Numbered from the stretch's first letter, positions 34,113 to 46,342 are shown. The stretch is DNA of 64,000 nucleotides from Muscardinus avellanarius (GCA_963383645.1 OY726572.1:22164792-22228791), one strand, 5' to 3'. Notes: generated by a model from the sequence alone, not told the origin. Made by a program: numbers and translations.

Positions 34113-35904
34113 AACTATCAGTGAGTGTCAAGTACCCCAAGCCTTGCAGAAGTGGAGAGGTTCTTTGCAGAGGAGTTCCTCGAGGCCACTGTGTCTCTCT
34201 GTTGATGAGTTCTGAACCTCAGATGACTCTTGAGGACTGTGAATAACCAAGGCCCACCTAGGGTTCTGTGAAACAGAAGGATTGTTTACTTTCATGAGAA
34301 GAAAGGGGAACAAAGCTATTGTTTCAGTTATGAAACTTCTGTGTCCAAATGGAGACTCACCAAGTGTTGTTAATTGAGTGGCAGAATTGGTTCTATAAAA
34401 GTAAGAATTGTTCTCTGTAGTATCCAGCAGCCTGGTTACCAGCCACATGCAAGCCCATTTATTGTTTCTGTGAAGGAGTATATGTTCCATGCCTAAATGC
34501 AGTCCTAAGAACCGGTCAATCTGGCCAGTCTTAGGCAAGTTTTCCATTTTGTGAAATGTGATATCTAATTTGTTGTTGAAATTTTGAATTAATATTTTAT
34601 GAGGAAAGATGCTGCAGTGCCTCATTAATATATTGTTACTGGATAAAAGAATGGTGCTTTCATGGCAGGATACCCATAATGCACCAAACCTCCGCTTCAT
34701 TTATTGTGATCGGAAGATCGACTCTGCCCTTATGTTATAAGGGAGTCTGCTGTATTCCCATTTTGATCTGCATCGGATCCCTCCACTCCACGATTTCTTA
34801 ATGCTTTATCTTTCTCTACTGTGTTAGAGTGACCTTGGCATTTCTGAGATACTGTGACTCTGTTTTGCTCCTTCCTCCACCCCTTCCCTGAAGATTGCAG
34901 CACATGTACATAACTTGCTTTCACAGACCCTGCTTGATTTGTGTCTTTCTGACTTGCGTAATTTTCCTGGTAGAAGCATGACTGTCTCTGTCCTTTGTTA
35001 TCAACAACTTAAAGTTATCAGAAAAATTGCCATTGTGATGCCATTGCTTTTAAAAAAACTGCTTATTTTCCTAATGCTCCTCCCCACCCCCGTACTTTCT
35101 GAAAATGTTGGTTAGAGCTTGTGTGCCTTTAACTGTTTTTTGCCATTTTTATTTTTTCATTCATTGCTTTTGGAAAGCATTTTGTTATATCTACTTTTGA
35201 AGAATTTTATTTCTTTGTCCTTATTTTTCAACATCCTAACTTTTCATTTACTTCTCTATATTTTCCCTCCCACTTCAGCTTCTGTGGATAAGTGAACTTG
35301 CCTTTGTTCATTGTTAGATTTATTGTTTAAATCTGTGGCGTGTGAACTCAAAGAATCCTGCATGCCTCCTTCTTTTTTTTTTTTTCTTCATTTTTTTGGT
35401 CCAATTACTGGGCATTTTGGAGCTCTTTGACAGTAGAAAGTATTATTTCTTTTTCTTTAACGAATCCCACAGGCTAGTGCTTGGGTCTCACAAAGTATAT
35501 GAAAGTGGGTGGACCCGTGCACGCTCCTCCAGCCCTGTTTTGTGGGAGCTGCAGCACAGGGCCCAGTCGGAGATGGTCCTTTGTGTGCCAGTGTGCTGCT
35601 GTGGCGGCTGCTCTGTTTGTGCCTCTGTGTGCAGTCAGCACAAGCCTCATTGTTAAGCCATGAACCCAGAATTGAAAGAAAGATTGGTGTGGTTTCTTTT
35701 TTCTCCCATCTAGCATTCTGTGGTTATTTCTTCTGATTTTTTGGCAACTGTTGTTTGTCTGTGTCAAACTGTGCCACATCAGCCCTAAATTTCTGCTTTG
35801 TATAATTCTGCTAGGAATTAGAAAGAAGTATTTATAATCAAATAACATTTTCTATTTTCCAAAGTAGTTTTACTTAAATGATCTCATTCTAATCTCCCAG
35901 CAAC
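34113..35904. other. Unique intron
   Basis: No repeat recognised. Several open frames overlap on both strands near 35340-35850, which argues against coding. Confidence 0.45.
34128..34700 (-). other. 190-codon open frame, probably chance
   Basis: The longest frame in the window outside the L1 ORF1. It begins MKRRFGALW and ends CKAWGT. I recognise no domain, it has no splice context, no upstream promoter is evident, and about one frame of this order is not surprising in 64 kb of six-frame mammalian DNA. Listed so the reader can test it. Confidence 0.15.
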
Positions 35905-35948
<44 letters not shown>

Positions 35949-36141
35949 TATTGGGTTTTGAGCCCAGGAGTGTCCTATCTCTGAATAACAGCTCCAGCTT
36001 TCTTTTATTTTTAATTTTGAAACAGACTCTTACTTAGTTGAAGAAGTCTGCAGTAGATTGCTGAGGCTGGCCTTGAACCTGTGATTCTCTAGTTTCAGCC
36101 TCTGAAATACTGGGATGACAGCTGTGCCACTGTGCCTGGCT
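35905..36141 (-). mobile_element. B1-dID SINE with (TG)n tail
   Basis: (TG)n at 35905-35946, GTATTGGGTTTTGAGCCC, B1 half ending CACTGTGCCTGGC. TCCCAGCAA on both sides is a likely duplication that encloses the microsatellite. Confidence 0.85.
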
Positions 36142-36474
36142 TCCCAGCAATGTTTTGAAGGCTAGCTGTCTTGCTTTGCCTATGAGAGGGATCGCAGAGC
36201 TGAAGTGACTAGCCTGCTGGTCAGATAGCTGGGTACTCAGGGACTTACTACTCAGGTCTGGAACTTTGGAGTCCAAACCCAGAGCTTTTCCCACTGTAAG
36301 GTGTTAGGAAATAAATGTTGCCTTTATTACTGTGTACTAACAATCTGCTTCTTGGTATAGGTAGATTCAGGCAAAGAACAAGCAAAGGCATTGTTCAATA
36401 GAAAGAAACACCGAATCCAGTGCTGATGGCTCTTCTGTGCATTGGCTGGGAAAGGTGGTGGTCAGTTGCCTAAT

Positions 36475-36825
36475 GCTTGGGAGGTCTATTAGCCTCAGAA
36501 AACACCTGAGGCAATCAACTTTTAAAGAGAAATTATTTATTTTGGCTCATGGTTTTGGATGCTTTGGTACATGATTGGTTGGCCCTGTTGTGAAGCATCC
36601 CATCATGTTAGAAGCAAATGGCAGAAAGTAAACAGGAAGAAAAGCAAGGGGCTGGGGGCCAACTGTCACCCCCACTGGTATGTTCTGGGGACCTATGGCC
36701 TTCCACTAGGCCCCAACTCTTCAAAGCTTCTACCATCTACCGTCTCCCAATAGCACCCAGCTGAGTACCAAGACTTCAACAGATGGACCTTTAGGGGACA
36801 CTCAAGAGCCAAAGCATAGCAGGAA
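36475..36825 (-). mobile_element. Probable MaLR-type LTR, antisense, diverged
   Basis: GAAATTATTTATTTTGGCTC, CTAGGCCCCAACTCTTC, AGACTTCAACAGATGGACC and TAGGGGACACTCAAG resemble a reversed MaLR LTR. Non-coding. Confidence 0.5.
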
Positions 36826-37016
36826 GTTAAATGAGAAACTTCCACGATTGGATAGACATCTCTTAGACACTTAAAAATGAACAACTTGTGGTTGGCTGTT
36901 TTTCTCTTGTTTGTTTCCGAGGACAAAAATCACAAGCATAAGTTGGTGAAAATAGGGTGAAAAGTTAAGGTTTATGAGAGATAACAGCTCAATTTACTGT
37001 TTGTGCTTTTTAAATT

Positions 37017-37110
37017 ATTTATTTACTTATTTATATTGGTGCATTTTGGTCATACATCTTAATGGAGTACAAGATGGAAGAGGCATATACTGTATGTTTT
37101 TTTTTTAGAA
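37017..37110 (-). mobile_element. Short L1-type 3' end fragment, antisense
   Basis: TTATATTGGTGCATTTTGGTC and ATACATCTTAATGG (each part separate) match the reversed 3' end seen at 6293. Confidence 0.5.
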
Positions 37111-37414
37111 CTAGTTAGCATGTGATCTTATTGTTTTGTTTCTGAACCCAGTAAAATGGATTTGTGATTCAGGCTTTTCCTGGCCTGATACATCTTGACT
37201 TATCTTTGATTTGTAAATTAAACAACAGTTTTGATCCACTTTCTAAAATTATCTAGATGTTTTTCTCTAATGTGGCAAAGATGAGGGAAGAAGGTCAGAA
37301 TAACTTAAAGATCAAGATAGTAAGGCAGACAAGGTAATTATAGCTAGCTAAACTCTTAGTACTTGTGAGTAACAAAGTTGAGTTTTCATTTAGACTGTAC
37401 TTAAAACTTACAGT

Positions 37415-37609
37415 GCTGGGCATGGTGGCGCACGCTTGTAATCCCCACGCTTGGGAGGCGGAGACAGGAGGATTGCGCTGGTTTGGAGCTAGCCTCACTG
37501 GCTTAAGAGACCCTCTTTCCAAATATAAAATAGGTCTGGGAGTGTAGCCTGGAGGTAGAAGGGCTTCCAGAAACCCCAATACCACCAAAACAAACAAACA
37601 AACAAACAA
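37415..37609 (+). mobile_element. B1-dID SINE, young type
   Basis: GCTGGGCATGGTGGCGCACG, CCCCACGCTTGGGAGGCGG, GGTCTGGGAGTGTAGCCTGG and GGGCTTCCAGAAACCCC, with (CAAA)n tail. Confidence 0.92.
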
Positions 37610-37634
37610 AAAACTTATTTAGAAATGAAACTAT

Positions 37635-38032
37635 CATAGCTGGGTATGGTGGCACACACTGGTAATCCCAGGGCTTGGGAGGCTGAGACAGGAGGATCGC
37701 ACAGATTCAAAGCCAGCTTCAGCTAACTAGTGAGGCTCTCAGCAACTTAGTGAGATCCTGTTTCCAAATAAAGTATAAAATAGGTCTGGGAGTATAACCC
37801 AGAGGTAGAAAAGCCCCTGACTTCTACCCCACAGTACTACCGGGGGGGTGGGGTGGGGGGGAGAGCTAGGCATAATCCCCACGCTTGGGAGGTAGAGACA
37901 GGAGGATTGCACAGGTTCAAAGCCAGCCTCGCTGGTTTAAGAGACCCTGTTTCCAAATAAAAATATAAAAAATAGGTGTCTGGGAGTGTAGAAGGGTTTC
38001 CAGGAACTCCAGTACCACCAAAGGATAAAAAC
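37635..38032 (+). mobile_element. Tandem pair of SINEs in one target duplication, G-rich junction
   Basis: First unit 37639-37840 (intermediate type: GGGAGTATAACCCAGAGG, TGACTTCTACCCCACAG). Junction is a G-run 37842-37861. Second unit about 37864-38026 is the young type with a deleted B1 start (GCTAGGCATAATCCCC). AATGAAACTAT at 37624-37634 and 38033-38043 flanks the pair; none is seen between the units. Confidence 0.75.
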
Positions 38033-38689
38033 AATGAAACTATGAAAAGATTTTTAACTTTAGCTTATGCTTTTATAAGTTACCCAGTTTTGTTTTATGA
38101 AACAGATGGTATAAAATAAATTAATATGATAAAAATCAAATTTAAGTAAAATCGAGTATGCTCCCCTCAACCTACTGGCTTTGCTGTAGTACCTCTTTTA
38201 AGAGATGGATTTGTCAGAACTTATATTATCTTAATAAATAATTGAAGTTAAAGAATTTATATATTTTTTAGAACTGAAGACCTTTTGATGTTATCTAATT
38301 TACTGCTTATTAGTAGCCATTTCTCTAATAATGTCCTTAGTAAGTGGCTATAAAGCTACTATTATTAACAGGAATTTTATTATCCATGAGACAACATTAC
38401 AGTGCTCATTCAAAAAATATTTGTGTCCTAGGGACAAAACAACTTATTTCCTCATCTACATGACAATTTTTGTGGTACTAAAAGAAGCTCTCAGCAGAAT
38501 TGTTTGAATTAGTTATCCATACTAAAATTATTTCTGTAATGGTGATCTTTTTGACACATGAAATTACTAAAATTACTGCAGTAATCATCAGGGTGAAGAA
38601 ATTGTAGATAGTGACAGCATCCTAGGATAAATCATGGTACCAATATTTATTTTCATTTAATTTTTTGTTTTTCAGGCCAGTGCCTATTG

Positions 38690-38691
<2 letters not shown>

Positions 38692-38736
<45 letters not shown>
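38692..38736 (+). repeat. (TG)n microsatellite
   Basis: About 22 TG units; here no complete SINE adjoins. Confidence 0.95.
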
Positions 38737-38739
<3 letters not shown>

Positions 38740-38749
38740 GTTTATTTTT

Positions 38750-38960
38750 CTTTTTTATACTTTTATCGGTACACGATAGTCTCACATCATAATGTAAATC
38801 ATAGCAATGGTGCCATACATGTACACAGCACTTGGTGGGCTTTCCTTTGGAATACAGGGTATCTAGATAGACATTGTAATTCTCACATATGTATGCACTT
38901 AATGTTGATGAAAGTGATTCTTTCATTGATTTTTCCCTCTCCTCTTCCCCAGTATTTAAA
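38750..38960 (-). mobile_element. Possible L1-type 3' end, antisense, diverged
   Basis: ACTTTTATCGGTACACGATAG, CACATCATAATG and GTACACAGCACTTGG parallel the 6293 copy loosely. Weak. Confidence 0.35.
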
Positions 38961-39073
38961 GAAAACGAAGAGGGACCTATTCTTAAAATTACTTTTAAAT
39001 TTTTATATTGGTGCTGGCATAGATTTAAGAGCCCATGATCATGCAAATTGTTCAAGAGCATTTGAGACATTTT

Positions 39074-39279
39074 TTTTTTTTGGTGGTACTGGGGTTCCTG
39101 GAAGCCCTTCTACCTCCGGTATACACTCCCACGGGCTACACTCCCAGACCTATTTTTTTTAACATTTTTATGTGGAAACAGAGTCTCTTAAGCCAGCGAG
39201 GTTGGCTCCGAACCAGCGCGATCCTCCTGTCTCCGCCTCCCAAGCGCGGGGATTACAAACGTGCGCCACCACGCCCGGC
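39074..39279 (-). mobile_element. B1-dID SINE, young type, 15-base duplication
   Basis: GGTGGTACTGGGGTTCCTGG; the CTACACTCCCA segment is imperfectly doubled (39120-39150). Ends CGCCACCACGCCCGGC. CATTTGAGACATTTT at 39059-39073 and 39280-39294 is exact. Confidence 0.93.
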
Positions 39280-39793
39280 CATTTGAGACATTTTATATCT
39301 TCAGTGGCCAACATGAGTTTGCTTAGAAGCAAGTGAGACCAATGTAACATCTTTTTCATGATAGATGAGCTGATGCAGCAAATCATTTTAGCCAAAAATG
39401 TAAAAAAATTCTTTTGATGTCTTCTGGATATCTTATATATTGCAGCAAAAATTTTCAGTAATTTGAACAATCATTGCAAGTCTCTTATGAAAAACTCTAG
39501 GGTCATTACTATGTTTTGCTAAACATTTTTAATGCATTTTAATTATACAGAATAATGAGTTTGTTCCACATTTTTGTGAATGTTATGGACGTACTCGGTC
39601 AACTTGTGGAGGACTCTGGTTTAAAGAGACAGCTACTATGATATATGAGGAACAAAATTTAAACTTATTCTAGTCGTTTAGTATGTTGGATCAGCAACAA
39701 CAGGATGTAATAAATAAAAGTCTATTTTTTAGGTTTCAAAAATTGGTCAGACAGGTAGAGGAATGCTGTTATCTTAAAAAAAGATCTGGGTTA

Positions 39794-39972
39794 AGCTGGG
39801 CATGGTGGTGCACACTTGTAATCCCTGCGTTTGGGAGGCTGAGGCAGGAGTATCACCAGCCTCGGTTACTTAGTGAGGCTCTCAGCAATTTAGTGAGACC
39901 CTGTTTCCAAATAAAGTATAAAATAGGTCTGGGAGTATAGCCTGGAGGTAGAAAAGCCCCTGGGTTCTACCC

Positions 39973-40020
<48 letters not shown>
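39794..40020 (+). mobile_element. B1-dID SINE, intermediate type, with (CA)n tail inside the duplication
   Basis: GCTGGGCATGGTGGTGCACA, GGTCTGGGAGTATAGCCTGG, GTTCTACCCCTAGTAAC, then (CA)n to 40020. ATCTGGGTTA at 39784-39793 and 40021-40030 is exact. Confidence 0.92.
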
Positions 40021-40022
<2 letters not shown>

Positions 40023-40600
40023 CTGGGTTATATAGTATGAACCCAAAATTAGATTTGAGTGCTGACAAGGCCTGCATAATCTTATTGGAAACACTGGGTC
40101 CACAGCGTGGAATGAGGTGGTTGTACTGTGCCTTGGGCACATTAGACCATATGAGTGTTGTGTTCACATTTGGGTACCACAGTGTAGGGGCAACATTATC
40201 AGACTAGTGTGTACGTTACATAAATCATGATTCATTAGACAAGGCTTAAAGAAAGTAGAAGTGGTACTTTCTAAAGATAGAAAAAACTAGAAATGAAGGC
40301 CAGAGAGCATAAGTAACTCATTCAAAGTGATTTCATTAGTTAATGATGGGTCCAGTTTTCTTCTCAGGTGCAGGGTTCTGTCTACACATCACATTTTGTT
40401 CTTTCAGAAAGTTAGACCAATACTATTAAGGTGTAAGAGGAGTTAGAAAGCCGAGTTGACTCTGCACAAAAATGTTTAATAACTGGTGTTTCCGTTAATA
40501 TAAGGGACAGCTTTTAAAATTAATGATATCTTTGTTACTGAAAGAATTGAAATAGATACCTTGTAACATTTTTATTAGAGATACATGTTTGATGATGATG

Positions 40601-40630
40601 ATAATAATAATAATAATAACAATAATAATT
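40601..40630 (+). repeat. (GAT)n/(AAT)n microsatellite
   Basis: Short compound trinucleotide tract. Confidence 0.85.
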
Positions 40631-40718
40631 CTGAGCTATGTCAGAAAAGGAGCTGGATAACATATGTCTAGAATAATTAACTATATCCCTTTTGACATTT
40701 CTTGTCCCAGTTACTTAC

Positions 40719-40800
40719 TATTTTTGCAGTGCTGAGGAGCAAACCTGGGGCCTTGTGCACACTATACAAGGTCTCTACCACTGAGCTATATCTCTAGTGA
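40719..40800 (-). mobile_element. ID-type SINE, solitary
   Basis: TGCAGTGCTGAGGAGCAAAC, GGTCTCTACCACTGAGCTAT; no B1 half. Confidence 0.72.
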
Positions 40801-41749
40801 CCCTCTTTAGTTAATTAATAATAATGTTCCATTTCCCACTCTGGGTATCCCATTTTGATGATAAATTATGTGACTGCATTGGTTAAGAGGTCTTCTCCCA
40901 ATCTGTAAGTTTGATGAATGAAAAATATTTCATTATAAATTATATTGTTTTACCATTTTAGATCAAATGGCAATGTGTGGAACTTTTGAGAAAATCACTT
41001 AAATTATTTGTAAATGGAAAACTCTCAATACTTAAAAAAGTAAAGAGTATGATATAATGAACTCCTGTGTCCCTGTTTCCCTAGTGTCACAACGAACATG
41101 GTCCCATGTTCAGTCATGGTTCATGTACCCTCCATCAGCTTTTTTCCAGATAATTTTGAAACAGAAACCTAAGTATTGTATCATGTTATCCATAAATGTT
41201 TAGCAAATGTCTCTAAAAGATAAGGACTCTTTTTTTAAAAACCTAACTATAATATTATTGTCATACTTTGAAAAATTAACATTAATTCTTACATCTTTCA
41301 TTACCAGTCAGCATTCAGACTTTTCTGGTTGATAGATATATTTAGAAATACATACATGTACACAGATACATGCAGATACACACACACGTAAAATATGTGT
41401 TTTACTATTATTTGGATACTTATAGTGTATACCTTGCAATAGGTTGATATGTCATTTGGGTCTCTCATTTTTTCTACCTTTTTCTTCCTTTGTACTCCCC
41501 CTTTTTATTCTTTCTTCTTTTTTTCCTCATATTCTTCTTCTTGTTCTCATTTGTCCTCTTTCTGTCTTTTTCCCCCCTTTGTTTCTAGTTTATTTGTAAA
41601 GACACTAGGTCATTTGTCCATGGAGTTTCCCAGTCTGAATGTTTATTGTCACCTTGATGGAGTCATTTAACATCTTTCTTTGTTTCTGTATGTCCTGTAT
41701 GAATTGGCAGTTTGATTGAAATGCTTACTCACATTCAGGCTCATTCTTT

Positions 41750-41951
41750 CTTTTTTGTGGTACTGGGGATCAAATCCAGGGCTCCATACATGCTAGACAA
41801 GCACTCCGCCACTGAGCTACATCCTCAGCCTTTTAAATTTTATTTTGAGTCAGGGTCTTGCTAAGTTGCCCAGGCTGGCATTGAACTTGTAGTTTTCCTG
41901 CCCCAGCCTCTCAAATGGCTAAATTGTAAGCATGTGTCACTGTGCCTGGTG
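41750..41951 (-). mobile_element. B1-dID SINE, oldest form with complete ID core
   Basis: GTGGTACTGGGGATCAAATC, CATACATGCTAGACAAGCAC, CGCCACTGAGCTACATCC. It keeps the ID segment deleted in all other composite copies here, so it approximates the ancestor. Confidence 0.82.
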
Positions 41952-42046
41952 AGGTTTATTAGTTTGGTAAGTCTATTTCACAGACAACACATTATTTCAT
42001 TACGAGGCCTATAATGTTTGGTTGCATTTCATTTTATTTTATATTT

Positions 42047-42130
42047 TATCTTATTTTGATGCTGAGGATAGAACTTAAGGCCTCACACATGGTAAGAATG
42101 CTCTCTACACTGAGCTATGCTCCAGCTTGG
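42047..42130 (-). mobile_element. ID-type SINE, solitary, diverged
   Basis: GATGCTGAGGATAGAACTTA, CCTCACACATGG, ACACTGAGCTATGCTCCAG. Confidence 0.68.
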
Positions 42131-42382
42131 TTGTCTTTAGTAGCCTTTAATGGCCTTTGTTTAGCTCCAGTAATTTGTTAAGAGTTACAAAATGGTGATT
42201 TCTATCCTCTTTTCTTCTTTCAGTAAGCTGGAATACTTATAAAGAGACATCTGTCATGATCAAATATTTGGTAATCCAGGTACAATTCCTATGGGAAGGA
42301 TGAGATAAAGGCTTGCTGTTATTTGGTTTTCAAAATAAGGAGTGGGTCCCTTTGCATCTCCCAAACATAACTATTGATTTTT

Positions 42383-42588
42383 GTGTGTGTGTGGGCCTGA
42401 GGATGGAACCCAGGGACATTCTACCTATGAGCTATACCCCCTGTTATATTTTTTATTCTTTATTTTGAAACAGGGTCTCACTGAGTTGCAGAGGGCCTCA
42501 CTAAGCAGCTGAGGCTGTCCGTGAACCGCGATCCTCCTGTCTCAGCCCCCTGAATGTTGGGATTACAAGCGTGCGCCACCACGCCCGG
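42383..42588 (-). mobile_element. B1-dID SINE, 17-base exact duplication
   Basis: CCTGAGGATGGAACCCAGG, CTGTCCGTGAACCGCGATC, ending CGCCACCACGCCCGG. CATAACTATTGATTTTT at 42366-42382 and 42589-42605. Confidence 0.93.
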
Positions 42589-42605
42589 CATAACTATTGA
42601 TTTTT

Positions 42606-44079
42606 AAAAGAATCATTAACTCATAGGCTTAAAATGGCTTGACATGTTTCAGTTCATTACATTTATGAATGTTATTGATGCTTGAATTGGCCCATGTTGG
42701 GCCAGTGGGAGTCTCTTCACGGCGGCTCCCGCAGTCTGCTGAGATGACCTCAAAGCCTTTGAGAGCTTTCTTGTTTTCTGGCATGACCAGATGTTTCAGG
42801 CTTATCTTGTACTTTTCACTTTGGGCCTCAGGCCAGCTTCTTCACTCTTCTATCCCTTGTTCTCCACCAGTTATAACTCTTGTAATAAAATGCTCTGCTC
42901 TGCAGAGTTATCTGCTAGCTGTAGTAAGTTGCTGAGCTAGGCTTTCTCAAGGCCATGCCTTTGGTTTGAATAGGTCGGCACACCAGGCAGCTTTAAAAGC
43001 TTCAACTCTTCTCCTTTAAATTGGTTGTTCAGTTTTTTTCCTTTTATTTGCCTTTTGAGCACAGGCAAGCTGCCTTCCTTTTCTAGATGTGGGATAGAAA
43101 TAGAAGCACTGAAGCTCTGTCTTATGGCACTGATCTTTGGTGGCCCAGACTGAGTGCTGCCTTCTTTGGGGATTGTCATTTAACGAGCAGAACTGTAAGA
43201 AATGTGATTTTGAAAACTCACAGAAGGCCATGGTGAGATATTAAACATTTTGTTTCTCCAGGAGGAACATATATTTCTTCATTGAGCAGCCAGACTTCCT
43301 GCCTGAGCTTGGATTCTAGACACAGCGGATCCTGAGACAAGGATTTGGGTCCATATGGTTCTCTTGGGAGACGATCTCTTGAGGCACAGTGAGGAGTTGA
43401 GGAAGAGCTGAAACAGGGCATGTTAGTGAGTAGGTTATTACTTGGCAGCCGGAGTCGAATCCATTCCCAACACTCCAGCTTGGTGTTGTCCGGGATGGGG
43501 CAAAGGAGTTGTTTAGACATCCTCTCTCATCCTCTGTTCTTGGGGTCATTCACTTTCAGCCAGTCCAGCTACCCCCTCTTCCCACCAGCCAGAGAATAAA
43601 TACCCTTAGACAGACAGATACTTGAGCTGGATGACCACTGGTTTATAGTAGGGGCTCTTTCTCAAACTGAGTGTGGGGTTCCCAGGAGAGGAGGTTGTTT
43701 TGCTTCCAGAGATCGTTTGGAAATGGCTGGACACATTTTTGGTTGTTACAGCTTGGTGGGGTTGGTGGTGAGAAGTGTGCTCCTGGCCAGCAGCTAGTGG
43801 ATTGAGGCCAGGGATGCTGCTAAACATATTGCAGTTTATAAGCCAGCCCCCTAAACATAGATTTATCCATCGCCAAGTGTCAGTAGCTGTGAGGCTGAGA
43901 AGGTCTTGGGTACCTGAATTCTGAGCTACAGGTGACTTGGGGGAAGGGTTCAACCCAGGAGATATGATGGGGTGTGGATGGCATCTGCTATACTCCCCTG
44001 GATATGCCCTAGGGTCCCTGCCTACCTGGTTTTGCTCATGAAGTTCCCTTCATAGCTTCAATTCCAATTTTTTTTCCAT
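42606..44079. other. Unique intron, comparatively GC-rich
   Basis: No repeat recognised. Overlapping frames on the minus strand (42937-43953) are short and share no family I know. Confidence 0.45.
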
Positions 44080-44257
44080 AGTTTTTTTTTTTTTTTTTTT
44101 TTTTTTTAGTATCTCCTCTACCCCAACCCTCTGGTACTTTTATTTTTTATTTTGAGACAGAGTCTCACTGAATTGCCCAGGCTGACCTGGAACTTGTGAT
44201 CCTCCTGCTTCAGCCTCCTGAATAGTTGATTACTGACACGTGCCAGTGTGTTCAGCT
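44080..44257 (-). mobile_element. SINE, old B1-rich copy
   Basis: Poly(T), TTGAGACAGAGTCTCACTG, TTGCCCAGGCTGACCTGG, TTCAGCCTCCTGAATAG; ID half barely visible. Confidence 0.7.
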
Positions 44258-45383
44258 AGTATATACTTTATCTTCTATCTTGTTTTACTCTTTATGTAGG
44301 AATATATTAATGCATTCTGTAACTTCTTTCTTTGAGTTGTTTTGTTGTCTTAACACCCATCTTCAGTGCTGCTGCTTGAATGAAGCCATCTGTTACATTT
44401 CTTACCAATTCCTCCATTTTCATAATTTCCGTGGCACTTATTTTTCTACTTCTTATGATGCTAACTTTACCTTTTACTGTTCTTTCTTTAAAATTGTTTT
44501 AAAATAATATCTACCTATAAAAATTTTATAAGAACATTTCTACAATGAATATCTGTAAAATCTTATCTAAATTGTCAGTTGCTAAGTGATTTTGCTATTA
44601 AAAAAATCTCTCTACTCGCAGATGTGTACGTTAATGCGGATATAAATGTATAGTTATATCTATACGTAGATCTTTTTGCTGAGTAATTTTAAAGTTAGTT
44701 GCAAACATATTTGTACTTCAGCTTTAAATACTTTAATATGTATCTCCCAAGAAAACATTTTTTTCCTGTACAACCTTAGTGCTGTAGTGCTGTTATCCTA
44801 CTGAAGAAGCTTAACATTGAAGTAGTGTCTTGTATGTGGCCCATATTTGTACTCTCAGTTGCCCAGTAATGTCCTTGTGCTGCTCCTCCCCTCTGTGACC
44901 TAGTGAAAGATCATGTACTGTGTTTACTGCTCATGTCTCTTTAAAGAGTTCTTTCACCTTTTTAAAATCATTACATTAATGATTTTGAAGAGTCTAGACG
45001 TGTTGCTTTGTAGAGTATTCCACAACTTGGTTTGTGGGATTTGCTCTGCATGATTGCATATGGGTGGAATGTTTTGTCAAGCTTTCTACGTAGGTGATGG
45101 TGTGACTGAGAAGTGCAGTCACCAACAGCCCATGATGTCTGTCTTCCCATAGCTGATTTGACCTCTTGGTTAAATTAAAGTGGTATCAACTGCTTTTCCC
45201 CCATAATAAACATATTTTTTCTCTATTATAGTTAGTTAGCAATCTTTGAGGTCAACTTTAAGACTGTATCCTGTTCCCTAGTAATATTTTGCCTGATTTT
45301 AGTATCAATTAAAGATGTTATTCTGATTCATCTCTGCATTAGTGTTTATAGTTATTTTATAAATGTCTGATTTTCTTATGGGG

Positions 45384-45532
45384 TAGAGAGATTGAACTCA
45401 GGGACATTCTACCTCCATGCTGCACCCCCAGCCGTGTGTTATTTTTTACTTTGAAACAGGGTCTCACTAAGTTGCTTCCTCTCACAGCCTCCCAAATACT
45501 GGGGTTATAAGCATATACCACCATGCCCAGCC
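45384..45532 (-). mobile_element. B1-dID SINE, internally deleted
   Basis: GAGATTGAACTCAGGGACAT to ACCACCATGCCCAGCC. Confidence 0.8.
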
Positions 45533-45952
45533 TAAATGTCTTATTTCTAAGATCTCTTTTTATTTCACTGACATTACTTAAAATAGTAAAATGCTTGATT
45601 TTTTTTTTGAGAGTTTAAGTGAATTAATAAGATGATCTCTTTGGAAAATGAGAGAAAAGTCTTCTCTTTTCCTACCAGCCAAACTAAAGTTTTAGACATC
45701 TCAGATCCTTTTCCTTCAGCTTCCTCAAGTAGAGTACTTGGCTACCAAGTTTTGTTTTTTTATTGCTTAGCATCTCAGGAGTCTTTCATCGTGTCCTCCA
45801 AATGGCACTGTCTCCTTTTCTTCTCTGTTGCTGCATAACTAATTTCTCTGAACATTAAGTCAAGCCTTTAATCTTATCTCCCTTATGATATTTAGTTGAT
45901 AGAATGTGAAATCTAAGTGCATAGTATATTTTAGAGGCTACATATAAATTGT

Positions 45953-45953
<1 letters not shown>

Positions 45954-45988
<35 letters not shown>
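45954..45988 (+). repeat. (TG)n microsatellite
   Basis: TG run beginning GTGTGAGTGTGTG. Confidence 0.9.
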
Positions 45989-45991
<3 letters not shown>

Positions 45992-46130
45992 AAATCAAGC
46001 TGGGTTGCTTAATTTCCTTTATTTTTTTCCTATCTTTTACTATTTCATAGCAGTAGTAATTACTGATTTGTTTAAAACTTATATTGATTTGTTTAAAAAT
46101 TATATTTACAAATTTTATTATCCTAACTAC

Positions 46131-46342
46131 TTTTTTTTTTTTTTTGCAGTACTGGGGATTGAACCCAGGGACATTCTATTTTTGAACTACATCCCCAATC
46201 CAATTTTTATTCTTTATTTTGAAACAGAGTCTTACTGAATTGCAAAGGGACTCACTAAGTAGCTGAGGCTGGCTGCGAACCTGTTATTTTCCTCATTCAG
46301 CCTCCCAAGTACTGGGATTACAAGCATGTGCTACCATGCCTG
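46131..46342 (-). mobile_element. B1-dID SINE with duplication
   Basis: GCAGTACTGGGGATTGAACC to GCTACCATGCCTG. ATCCTAACTACTTTTT on both sides (about 46119 and 46344). Confidence 0.9.

Noticed and set aside
35342..35848. Overlapping frames on both strands
   Set aside because: Mutually overlapping on opposite strands with no motif; typical of unique intron with moderate GC.
38665..39162. 165-codon frame on the + strand
   Set aside because: It runs through a (TG)n tract (alternating Cys-Val) and into an antisense SINE. Composition and location explain it.
43218..43953. Cluster of minus-strand frames of 77-115 codons
   Set aside because: Different frames overlap, there is no family similarity I recognise and no exon context.
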